The notes below the pieces were generated by a model. It saw only the letters and a program-made list of their open reading frames with translations. It was not told the origin of the DNA and made no database searches. From contig JAAYAO010000444.1 of the NCBI GenBank assembly GCA_012719335.1, forward strand, positions 1-5,304: DNA of 5,304 nucleotides, written 5' to 3'. Of the stretch, positions 1 through 5,170 are shown piece by piece (position 1 is the first letter of the stretch; each line of letters opens with the position of its first letter). Origin of the DNA: Propionibacterium sp. GTDB lineage: Bacteria; Actinomycetota; Actinomycetes; Propionibacteriales; Propionibacteriaceae. The translations under genes were made by a program, and so were the position numbers.

Positions 1-617
1 CCACCAGCACCGAGGAAGCCTTCCGGTTCGCCGAGGACTTCGGGGTGCGGAGGCTCAACATCACCCATTTCCGGGGCGCGCCCGACACGCCACTCCCCCG
101 GCTGGCCGAGGTGATCGGTGCGGTGGCCGCCCGGGCCGCCGGCGAGGGCATCGCGATCGTATTCGAGTTTCTGCCCGGCACCGCCGTGCCGGACCTGGCC
201 ACCGGCGTCCGGTTGGTCGAACAGGTCGGGCTCGACAACGTGAGCCTGCTGTTCGACACCTGGCATCACTGGCGTTCCGGTGGCCGGTTGGCCGATCTGA
301 CCGGGCTCGACCCGAAGCTGATCGGCGCCACCCAGTTCGCCGACATGCCCGCGGATCGGATCGACACCTTCCGGGCCGATGACCCGGAGGCGCCCGAACG
401 CAATGCGCGCCGGTACCGCCCGATGACCGGGCGGCTGCTGCCCGGCGACGGGGTGCTGCTGTTGGCCGAGGTCGCCGATTGGCTGCGCAGCCACCGGCCC
501 GATCTGCCGTGGGGTGCCGAGGTCTTCAGCGCCGACCTGGACGCGATGTCACCCGCGCGCGCCGCGGCCGTCACCCACGAGGCGATGCGCCGACTGGCCG
601 TCGAGCCTCAGCGGTAG
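1..617 (+). CDS. Sugar phosphate isomerase/epimerase-like TIM-barrel protein (5'-truncated)
   Basis: The reading frame is open from the left edge (first full codon at position 3) to a TAG at 615-617, leaving 204 C-terminal residues. The GTG at 45 is internal, because in-frame coding continues upstream of it. The pattern fits the xylose-isomerase-like TIM-barrel/AP endonuclease 2 superfamily, whose members isomerise or epimerise sugars and inositols at a divalent metal. In fragment numbering, a strand ending FEFLPG places a likely metal-binding Glu at about 55. SLLFDTWH gives Asp85 and His88, ATQFADMP gives Gln111, the LLPGDG loop is near 145, and WGAEVFS gives a final Glu at about 173. These repeat the usual order of metal ligands on successive strands. 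Family members are typically 260-290 residues, so about a quarter of the protein lies outside the window. The substrate cannot be told; an IolI/IolE-like inositol enzyme or a hydroxypyruvate-isomerase-like enzyme are both possible. The gene converges on yajQ, and its last codons and stop lie in a duplicated 17-bp unit. Confidence 0.82.
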   Translation, partial: TSTEEAFRFAEDFGVRRLNITHFRGAPDTPLPRLAEVIGAVAARAAGEGIAIVFEFLPGTAVPDLATGVRLVEQVGLDNVSLLFDTWHHWRSGGRLADLTGLDPKLIGATQFADMPADRIDTFRADDPEAPERNARRYRPMTGRLLPGDGVLLLAEVADWLRSHRPDLPWGAEVFSADLDAMSPARAAAVTHEAMRRLAVEPQR

Positions 618-641
618 TTCGTGTTCAGCGGTAGTTGGTGT
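608..641. repeat. 17-bp tandem duplication at a convergent gene junction
   Basis: Two adjacent 17-bp units, 608-624 and 625-641, match at 16 of 17 positions (TCAGCGGTAGTT then C/G then GTGT). The right unit encodes the C-terminal residues and stop of yajQ on the minus strand. The left unit supplies the last codons and TAG stop of the TIM-barrel gene on the plus strand. Because the Asn-Tyr-Arg end of YajQ is typical of that family, I infer that the right unit is the original and the left unit the copy. Confidence 0.8.
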
Positions 642-1113
642 ACTGGACGGCGAAGTCGTAGTCCTGGTCGTTGATCAGCTTCTGCACCGCCTGCAGCGCA
701 TCACGGGACTTGGAGCTGACCCGCAGTTCGTCGCCCTGCACCTGGGCCTTCACACCCTTGGGGCCCTCGTCGCGGATCAGCTTGGAGATCTTCTTGGCGT
801 TCTCGGTGGAGATGCCCTCCTTGGTCGAGGCGGTGATCTTCCACAGCTTGCCCGAGGAGCGCGGCTCGCCGGCGTCCAGAGCCTTGAGGCTGACCCCGCG
901 GCGCACCAGCTTCGACTGGAAGACATCGAGGACGGCCTTGACCTTGTCCTCGGAGTCGGCCTGCATCTCGATCAGGTCACCCGACCATTCGATGCCCGCA
1001 TCGGTGCCCTTGAAGTCGAAGCGCTGCCGCACTTCCTTGGCGGCCTGGTTGAGGGCGTTGTCGACCTCCTGCCGATCCACCTTGCTGACCACGTCGAATG
1101 AGCTGTCCGCCAT
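625..1113 (-). CDS. yajQ: YajQ family nucleotide/cyclic-di-GMP-binding protein
   Basis: This 162-residue protein matches the YajQ (DUF520) family at full length, the usual size being about 160-165. Seen in the sequence: the N-terminal [19 protein letters not shown] motif (residues 5-23), [13 protein letters not shown] (31-43), the central [11 protein letters not shown] stretch (69-79), the [37 protein letters not shown] region (about 107-143) and the [10 protein letters not shown] terminus. The family folds as two ferredoxin-like domains. Homologues bind nucleotides or tRNA in vitro, and some proteobacterial members are reported c-di-GMP effectors; whether this applies in actinobacteria is not shown here. 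The protein is cytoplasmic, with no signal peptide or membrane segment. The ATG start at 1113 is fixed by an AGGAGG Shine-Dalgarno sequence 6 nt upstream and by the conserved N-terminus. The gene is transcribed divergently from tRNA-Tyr and appears monocistronic. I see only a weak possible -10 (CATGAT, about 30 nt upstream of the Shine-Dalgarno) and no clear -35. Confidence 0.96.
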   Translation of the reverse strand: MADSSFDVVSKVDRQEVDNALNQAAKEVRQRFDFKGTDAGIEWSGDLIEMQADSEDKVKAVLDVFQSKLVRRGVSLKALDAGEPRSSGKLWKITASTKEGISTENAKKISKLIRDEGPKGVKAQVQGDELRVSSKSRDALQAVQKLINDQDYDFAVQYTNYR

Positions 1114-1119
1114 CTGTCC

Positions 1120-1125
1120 CCTCCT
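1120..1125 (-). promoter_or_regulatory. Ribosome binding site of yajQ
   Basis: On the minus strand AGGAGG is followed by six bases (GGACAG) and then the ATG of yajQ. This is a consensus Shine-Dalgarno at ideal spacing. It contrasts with the two plus-strand genes at 1359 and 1775, which have none. Confidence 0.85.
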
Positions 1126-1167
1126 GAAGTCGGTATCGACCCATCATGCCAGCAGCACCGTTTCGGA

Positions 1168-1197
1168 TTGGCTCTCGGGGCCGCGACCCGCTAAAGT
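1168..1197 (+). promoter_or_regulatory. Predicted housekeeping promoter of tRNA-Tyr
   Basis: A -35-like TTGGCT (1168-1173) and a -10-like TAAAGT (1192-1197) are separated by 18 bp. The -10 fits the actinobacterial TANNNT consensus. Transcription would start near 1204, giving a 5' leader of about 20 nt, to be removed by RNase P before the mature tRNA at 1226. No other good promoter pair lies between yajQ and the tRNA on this strand. The assignment rests on sequence pattern alone. Confidence 0.65.
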
Positions 1198-1225
1198 TCT
1201 TCTTCGTCGCCGAGCCCGGTGACAC

Positions 1226-1307
1226 GGCAGCTTGCCCGAGCGGCCAAAGGGAGCGGTCTGTAAAACCGTCGGCTTCGCCTTCGTTGGTTCGAATCCAACA
1301 GCTGCCA
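1226..1307 (+). tRNA. tRNA-Tyr (anticodon GTA)
   Basis: The sequence folds fully as a class II tRNA. The acceptor stem GGCAGCT (1226-1232) pairs perfectly with AGCTGCC (1300-1306), and A1307 is the discriminator base. The D arm pairs CCC (1235-1237) with GGG (1249-1251). The anticodon stem is GCGGT/ACCGT with loop CTGTAAA, and the anticodon GTA is at 1260-1262. A long variable arm (about 1270-1282, CGGC/GCC core) is as expected for bacterial tRNA-Tyr. The T stem GTTGG/CCAAC encloses the loop TTCGAAT. The following bases are CAC rather than CCA, so the 3' CCA is not encoded and must be added by the CCA-adding enzyme. It stands alone rather than in a tRNA cluster, with its own promoter upstream and a terminator 10 bp downstream. 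Confidence 0.97.
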
Positions 1308-1317
1308 CACTCACGAG

Positions 1318-1354
1318 CGGCCCGAGTCCATCCGGATTCGGGCCGTTAGTCTTT
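1318..1354 (+). terminator. Intrinsic terminator of tRNA-Tyr
   Basis: A 12-bp stem is formed by CGGCCCGAGTCC (1318-1329) and GGATTCGGGCCG (1334-1345), with a single G-T wobble and a four-base loop ATCC. It is followed by a short T-rich stretch (TTAGTCTTT). It starts 10 bp after the tRNA, so it most likely ends the tRNA transcript. The T-rich tail also contains the putative -10 box of the next gene. Confidence 0.82.
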
Positions 1355-1358
1355 GCCC
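1347..1358 (+). promoter_or_regulatory. Predicted -10 element for a leaderless transcript of the PPOX gene
   Basis: TAGTCT (1347-1352) fits the TANNNT -10 consensus and is followed by exactly six bases (TTGCCC) before the ATG at 1359. Transcription would therefore begin at the A of the start codon. There is no Shine-Dalgarno sequence in front of the gene, and no clear -35 hexamer is visible at the expected distance, where the terminator stem lies. Confidence 0.6.
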
Positions 1359-1754
1359 ATGGTCACTTTCACCGACTCGCAGAAGGCCCTGCTGGCGCGT
1401 CCGATCTACGCCTCGCTGGGCACGATTCGTCCCGACAACACCGTCACGGTGAACCCGATGTGGTTCGAGTTCGACGGTGAGGTGGTGAAGTTCACCCACA
1501 CCTCCACCCGCGGCAAGTACCGCAATCTGCAGCAGAACCCGTCGATGTGCCTGATGGTGCTCGACCCGGACAACCCCTTCAACTACGCCGAACTGCGCGG
1601 TTCGCTGAAGGAGGTCGTCGAGGATCCGACCGGTTCGTTCTGGGTGCATCTGGCCGAGCGGTACGGCAACCCGGGCGCCCCGGCCCCCGACGATTCGCCC
1701 GACCGGGTGATCCTGGTGATGCAGATCGACAGGATTCTCGGCTTCACCGGCTGA
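1359..1754 (+). CDS. PPOX-class (pyridoxamine-phosphate-oxidase-like) probable F420-dependent protein
   Basis: This 131-residue single-domain protein has the split beta-barrel fold signature of the flavin/deazaflavin oxidoreductase superfamily. Visible motifs are ARPIYASLGTIRPDNTVTVNPMWFEFDG (residues 13-40), covering the first barrel strands, and the cofactor-phosphate-binding stretch HTSTRGKYRNLQQNP (47-61), with Arg51, Lys53 and Arg55 as candidate ligands. MCLMVLDPDNPFNYAELRGSLKEV (63-86) follows. The length and motifs match the family annotated as PPOX class F420-dependent enzymes in actinobacteria (Rv1155-like group); FMN or heme-degradation relatives cannot be excluded. Members usually reduce small molecules in the cytoplasm, but the substrate is unknown. 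I chose ATG 1359 over the in-frame TTG at 1353 because the TANNNT box ending at 1352 fits a leaderless start at 1359, and because neither start has a Shine-Dalgarno. Its stop is 20 bp before the exonuclease III start. Confidence 0.88.
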   Translation: MVTFTDSQKALLARPIYASLGTIRPDNTVTVNPMWFEFDGEVVKFTHTSTRGKYRNLQQNPSMCLMVLDPDNPFNYAELRGSLKEVVEDPTGSFWVHLAERYGNPGAPAPDDSPDRVILVMQIDRILGFTG

Positions 1755-1761
1755 ATCGTCG

Positions 1762-1774
1762 TAGGGTGTGGCCC
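1762..1774 (+). promoter_or_regulatory. Predicted -10 element for a leaderless transcript of exonuclease III
   Basis: TAGGGT (1762-1767) fits TANNNT and lies seven bases before the GTG at 1775, the spacing expected if transcription starts on the start codon. It sits in the 20-bp gap after the PPOX stop codon. No TTG-type -35 is recognisable upstream inside the PPOX gene, and no Shine-Dalgarno sequence is present. Confidence 0.55.
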
Positions 1775-2599
1775 GTGTTGCGCATCGCCTCGTTCAACGT
1801 CAATGGCATCCGGGCCGCCCACCGGCGCGGTTTTCTCGACTGGCTGACCCTGCGCCAACCCGATGTGGTGGCCCTGCAGGAGGTGCGCGCCGCCGAGGAT
1901 CTGCTGCCGGACGGGCCGTGGGGCCATCTGCACGGCAGTTACGACGCCGGGCTGTTGGCCGGACGCAACGGGGTTGCGGTGCTCACCCGCGAGGCCCCGA
2001 GCGCGGTGCGGGTCGGCATCGGGTCGAAGGAGTTCGACGATGAGGGACGCTACGTCGAGGTGGACCTCGATCGTCCGGGGCTGCCCGGGTTGACGGTCGC
2101 CTCGGTGTACGTGCCCAAGGGCGGCACCCCTTTCGAGGACGAGGCATCGCTGGCCAAGATGGAACGCAAGTTCCGGTTTCTGCGCCGCTTCGCCCGCAAG
2201 CTCACCGAGTCGCGGCGGGAGGCGGCCCGGGCCGGCCGGGAGTTCATCGTGCTGGGCGACTTCAACATCGCCCATCAGGAGATCGACCTGAAGAACTTCA
2301 AGTCCAACCGCAAGAGCGAGGGCTTCCTGCCCGCCGAGCGCGAGTGGTTCGGCACGATCCTGGGCAGCCGCACCCTGCACGACGTGGTGCGTCGACTGCA
2401 CCCCGACCAGCCCGGCCCCTACTCCTGGTGGAGTTGGCGCGGGCAGGCCTTCACCAACGACGCGGGCTGGCGGATCGACTACCACCTGGCCTCCCCCGGG
2501 CTGGCCCGTACCGCGATCACCGGCGGCACCGATCGTCCGGAAAGCTATGAAGCACGGGTGAGCGACCACGCCGCGGTCGTGGTTGACTACGACTTCTGA
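1775..2599 (+). CDS. xth: Exodeoxyribonuclease III (AP endonuclease, Xth family)
   Basis: This 274-residue enzyme of the endonuclease/exonuclease/phosphatase fold cuts DNA 5' to abasic sites and removes 3' blocking groups in base-excision repair. All family motifs are present. ASFNVNGIRA gives Asn10, LQEVR gives the metal-binding Glu36, and SVYVPKG gives Tyr112. GDFNIAHQEIDLKN gives Asp162 and Asn164, WSWRGQAFTNDAGWRIDY gives Asp235, and SDHAAVVVDY gives Asp264 and His265. These correspond to the catalytic set of E. coli XthA, and the length is close to the usual 260-270. The frame is open well upstream within the PPOX gene, so the start must be chosen. GTG 1775 puts the first beta-strand (VLRIASFNVNG) at the N-terminus and sits seven bases after a TANNNT box. 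GTG 1766 is in frame but overlaps that box and would add only three residues. The stop is 21 bp before the hydrolase gene, so the two are probably cotranscribed. Confidence 0.95.
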   Translation: MLRIASFNVNGIRAAHRRGFLDWLTLRQPDVVALQEVRAAEDLLPDGPWGHLHGSYDAGLLAGRNGVAVLTREAPSAVRVGIGSKEFDDEGRYVEVDLDRPGLPGLTVASVYVPKGGTPFEDEASLAKMERKFRFLRRFARKLTESRREAARAGREFIVLGDFNIAHQEIDLKNFKSNRKSEGFLPAEREWFGTILGSRTLHDVVRRLHPDQPGPYSWWSWRGQAFTNDAGWRIDYHLASPGLARTAITGGTDRPESYEARVSDHAAVVVDYDF

Positions 2600-2609
2600 A
2601 CCGCACTGC

Positions 2610-2615
2610 GAAGGA
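2610..2615 (+). promoter_or_regulatory. Ribosome binding site of the 3-hydroxyisobutyryl-CoA hydrolase gene
   Basis: GAAGGA ends five bases before the ATG at 2621. This supports that start and shows the gene is translated from a leadered message, consistent with it being the downstream member of an operon with exonuclease III. Confidence 0.7.
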
Positions 2616-2620
2616 TTGCC

Positions 2621-3643
2621 ATGCCCAATTTCTCCCCCGGGGTAACCGGAACCGACGAGGTGTTGTTTCGTCGACACGGCGCGGTGGGCCAGGTGCGGCT
2701 GAACCGGCCGAAGGCGATCAACTCCCTGTCGGTGGCGATGGTGACCGCGATCGAACAGCAACTGCTGGCCTGGGCCGACGACGACCGGGTGCGTTCGGTG
2801 TTCATCGACGGTGCGGGTGATCGCGGCCTGTGCGCCGGCGGCGACGTGCGAGCGGTGCGCGAGGAGGTGCTCGCCACCGGCTCCCCCGGCCCGTTCTTCG
2901 AGACCGAGTACCGGATGAACCTGTTGATCAGCGACCACCCCAAGCCGGTGGTGTCGGCGATGCACGGCATCACGATGGGTGGCGGCATCGGCCTGGGCGG
3001 GCATGCCGGGCTGCGGCTGGTCACCGAAACCTCCCAGTTGGCGATGCCGGAGACCGTGATCGGCTTCTTCCCCGATGTCGGCGCCCGCCGGCTATTGGCC
3101 CGGGCCCCGGGCGAATACGGCACCTGGCTGGCCCTGACCGGTTCGGCGATCGACGGCCCGGACGCGATCACGCTGGGCCTGGCCGACACCCTGGTGCGCG
3201 AGGGCGGCCTGGGTGAGATCGTCGACGACCTGGCCAACGAGGTGCCGGTCGGTGAGGACGTCGGCAACCCGGCCCCGCGGGCGTCGCTGCGGGCCCATCG
3301 CGGCTGGATCGACGAGTGCTTCGCCGGTGACGACGCCGAGCAGATCTGCCTGCGGCTGGCCGAGCACGCCGACCCGGCTGCCCGGGAGGCCGCCCGGACG
3401 ATCCGGGAACGCTCCCCGTTCGCGGTGGCGGTGACGCTGGCCGCGCTGCGCAAGGCCGAGCGAGCCGAGAGCCTGGCCGAGATTCTCGCCGACGACCTGA
3501 CGATCGCCACCGCGATGACCACCCACCCCGATTTCGCCGAGGGGGTGCGGGCGCAGTTGGTCGACAAGGACCGCAACCCGCGGTGGGCCGACGCGTCCCT
3601 GGCCGAGGTCGACCCCGAGCAGGTGGCCGCGGTCGTCGGCTGA
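2621..3643 (+). CDS. 3-hydroxyisobutyryl-CoA hydrolase (enoyl-CoA hydratase/isomerase superfamily)
   Basis: This 340-residue crotonase-fold protein most likely hydrolyses 3-hydroxyisobutyryl-CoA to 3-hydroxyisobutyrate and CoA in valine breakdown. Features separating it from ordinary enoyl-CoA hydratases (about 260 residues) are its length and its C-terminal extension. Motifs in order are VRLNRPKAINSL (25-36) and the oxyanion-hole segment GLCAGGDVRAV (69-79). ITMGGGIGLGGHAGLRLVTE (117-136) follows, then MPETVIGFFPDVGARR (142-157), in which Glu144 and Asp152 match the catalytic Glu/Asp pair of HIBCH, eight residues apart. The tail has SPFAVAVTLAALRKAE (265-280) and DFAEGVRAQLVDKDRNPRW (304-322), which are typical of HIBCH-type proteins. 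The start is ATG 2621, supported by a Shine-Dalgarno sequence. No other valine-degradation gene is visible in the window, so pathway membership rests on homology; annotation as a generic enoyl-CoA hydratase would be the less specific alternative. It ends 18 bp from the convergent mannosyltransferase gene. Confidence 0.9.
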   Translation: MPNFSPGVTGTDEVLFRRHGAVGQVRLNRPKAINSLSVAMVTAIEQQLLAWADDDRVRSVFIDGAGDRGLCAGGDVRAVREEVLATGSPGPFFETEYRMNLLISDHPKPVVSAMHGITMGGGIGLGGHAGLRLVTETSQLAMPETVIGFFPDVGARRLLARAPGEYGTWLALTGSAIDGPDAITLGLADTLVREGGLGEIVDDLANEVPVGEDVGNPAPRASLRAHRGWIDECFAGDDAEQICLRLAEHADPAAREAARTIRERSPFAVAVTLAALRKAERAESLAEILADDLTIATAMTTHPDFAEGVRAQLVDKDRNPRWADASLAEVDPEQVAAVVG

Positions 3644-3668
3644 GTCGCCCGGGGCGAGGGTTCAGCCG
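3637..3668. terminator. Possible bidirectional hairpin terminator between convergent genes
   Basis: An outer 7-bp inverted repeat, CGGCTGA (3637-3643) with TCAGCCG (3662-3668), encloses an inner 5-bp one, TCGCC (3645-3649) with GGCGA (3653-3657), and a CGG loop. Both stop codons, TGA of the hydrolase on plus and TGA of the mannosyltransferase on minus, lie in the outer stem. There is no T-run on either side, so this would be a tail-less terminator. Termination is inferred from position and symmetry. Confidence 0.5.
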
Positions 3669-5170
3669 CTGCTGGGCAGGATGCTGCGCATCAGCCGTCG
3701 GTCGTGCCACAGCGCGACCCCGGCGATCCCGAGCACCGCGACCAGCCCGATCGCCAGTGAATCGTTGCGCAGCGCGACGTTGCCGCCGGTGTAGACGACC
3801 AGCCCCACGGTGGCCCACACCGAGACCCGCACCAGCTTGCTCGACGGCTCCGACATCGGCAGCAACAGCCCGCCCCACATCAGGTACCAGACGTGCAGGG
3901 CCGGCCCACCGAGGGCGAAGGCCAGGTACGACCAGCTCAGAAATCGCAACGGACGACGCAATGCGATGCGCACCCCGAACCAGCCGATCAGCCCGACGGT
4001 GAACACCATGCCGACCACCCGAAAGATCAGGGTGATCCGGCCGGTGTACTCGTACAACCCGAACCCGATCAGGATGGTCTTGACCAGATCGGCGGCCATC
4101 GTGGTGGGCGCGATGGTGGGCACCATGCCCGGCACGTTGACGGCGTTCAGCCAGCCGAAACCGAGCCCGGTGAGCAGCGAGACCCCGGCGAAGGTGCCGC
4201 CGGCGACCAGCCCGCCGACCAACATTTCGCGCAGGATCAGCACCCAGTTCGACCAGGTTCTGCGCCGGGCGGGTATCGACATCAGCACGATCGCGACCGC
4301 GGCCAGGGCGGCCGGCTGTTTGATGGCGGTGGCCATCCCGACCAGCATCAACCCCCACCAGTAGTGCCGTCCGGTACCGCACCACAGGCCGACCACCACC
4401 AAGCCCAGCATCAGGGCGTCGTTGTGCGCGCCGCCCACGAAGTGCAGCAGCACCAACGGATTGAGCAGCACGAACCAGGATGCCGGGGCGACCGGCAACC
4501 GCAACTGCGCCATCAGCAGGGGAAAGAAGGCGGCCAGCAGGGCCACCCCGATCAGCGCCAGGAGCCGCATCGACACCGCCGCCCAATAGGCGTTGTGCCC
4601 GGTGACGTCGACCAGCCAGTGCTGCAGTTGCAGGCTGAGCGGGCCGTAGGGGGCCGGGGTGTGCAGCCAGACCCGCTCGACCGGGTCGGCGAACGGCCCC
4701 GGCAGGGCGCCCGGCCCGACCTGGTAGGGGCTGACCCCGTTGTGCACCATCCAGCCCTGGGCGGCATAGGAGTACGCGTCGCGGCTGTAGATCGGTGGGG
4801 CGAAAACCATTGGGGCGCTCCACACCGCCAGCACGGCGGCGAAGTTCACCGGCAACCGGCCCTCGGGGCGCAACCGGAACCAGGCATCCACGATCAGCGC
4901 CAGCCCCACCATCACGAGCATGGTGGCGATGCCGCGGCCGAGTTCGGTGGTGGCCCCGAGCGGTTCGAGCACCTGCCACCAGGGGCTGTCCGGGGGCAGG
5001 TAGGCGGGGCTGAGGCCGCCGAGGGTCGCCAGGCAGACCCCGAGAAAACCGCGCCGGACCGCGCCGAGCGCCCAAGCCGTGCCGATGGCCAGCACCGCGG
5101 CACGCCACAACCGCGCGACCGTGCCACGGTTGCGGCGGGGTGGGCGTGGGGCGACGGGCCGGCGGTTCAC
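3662..5170 (-). CDS. mptB: MptB-like polyprenol-phosphomannose-dependent alpha-1,6-mannosyltransferase (GT-C fold)
   Basis: This 502-residue polytopic membrane protein resembles the MptB/MptA family. These actinobacterial enzymes use polyprenyl-phosphate-mannose on the outer face of the membrane to extend the alpha-1,6-mannan backbone of lipomannan/lipoarabinomannan-type lipoglycans. About 11-13 hydrophobic segments can be seen, for example near residues 31-55, 81-99, 106-124, 200-220, 229-245, 251-264, 314-336, 380-400, 409-437, 447-461 and 473-487. The first large extracytoplasmic loop holds PPIYSRDAYSYAAQGWMVHNGVSPY (125-149), where Asp131 is the likely GT-C catalytic acidic residue, then PFADPVERVW and HTPAPYGPLS (170-179). 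Further family-like motifs are GGAHNDAL (246-253) and AIKQPAAL (282-289). The start is a GTG overlapping the upstream ferredoxin stop by 4 nt, with no good Shine-Dalgarno, so translation is probably coupled. The exact step (MptB versus a paralogue) cannot be decided from sequence, so the symbol is tentative. Confidence 0.8.
   Translation of the reverse strand: MNRRPVAPRPPRRNRGTVARLWRAAVLAIGTAWALGAVRRGFLGVCLATLGGLSPAYLPPDSPWWQVLEPLGATTELGRGIATMLVMVGLALIVDAWFRLRPEGRLPVNFAAVLAVWSAPMVFAPPIYSRDAYSYAAQGWMVHNGVSPYQVGPGALPGPFADPVERVWLHTPAPYGPLSLQLQHWLVDVTGHNAYWAAVSMRLLALIGVALLAAFFPLLMAQLRLPVAPASWFVLLNPLVLLHFVGGAHNDALMLGLVVVGLWCGTGRHYWWGLMLVGMATAIKQPAALAAVAIVLMSIPARRRTWSNWVLILREMLVGGLVAGGTFAGVSLLTGLGFGWLNAVNVPGMVPTIAPTTMAADLVKTILIGFGLYEYTGRITLIFRVVGMVFTVGLIGWFGVRIALRRPLRFLSWSYLAFALGGPALHVWYLMWGGLLLPMSEPSSKLVRVSVWATVGLVVYTGGNVALRNDSLAIGLVAVLGIAGVALWHDRRLMRSILPSSG

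Noticed and set aside
514..1222. Plus-strand open frames (514-1101 and 671-1222) across yajQ
   Set aside because: Both are antisense to the full-length, well-conserved yajQ and show no family motif or ribosome site of their own.
1226..1345. tRNA-Tyr as an integration (attachment) site for a mobile element
   Set aside because: No repeat of the tRNA 3' end, integrase or cargo genes follow it. The downstream genes look like ordinary chromosome with the same composition.
1232..1480. Small plus-strand open frames over the tRNA and terminator (1146-1349, 1232-1480)
   Set aside because: They translate the tRNA-Tyr and its terminator, both of which are structured RNA, and lack a ribosome binding site.
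1583..3004. Long minus-strand open frame (473 codons) opposite the PPOX, exonuclease III and hydrolase genes
   Set aside because: It is antisense to well-supported genes. Its composition is low-complexity, rich in Gly, His, Arg and Val, as expected for a shadow of high-GC codons, and it contains no recognisable domain.
2587..3576. Minus-strand open frame (329 codons) opposite the hydrolase gene
   Set aside because: It is Ser/Arg/Ala-rich shadow coding with no motif, whereas the plus-strand frame has the full set of HIBCH motifs and a Shine-Dalgarno sequence.
3168..5108. Very long minus-strand open frame (646 codons) overlapping the mannosyltransferase in another frame
   Set aside because: The protein is an Arg/Ala/Gly/Pro-rich string without domain motifs. 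The alternative frame (3662-5170) has clear membrane segments and MptB-like motifs. It also runs antisense into the hydrolase gene.
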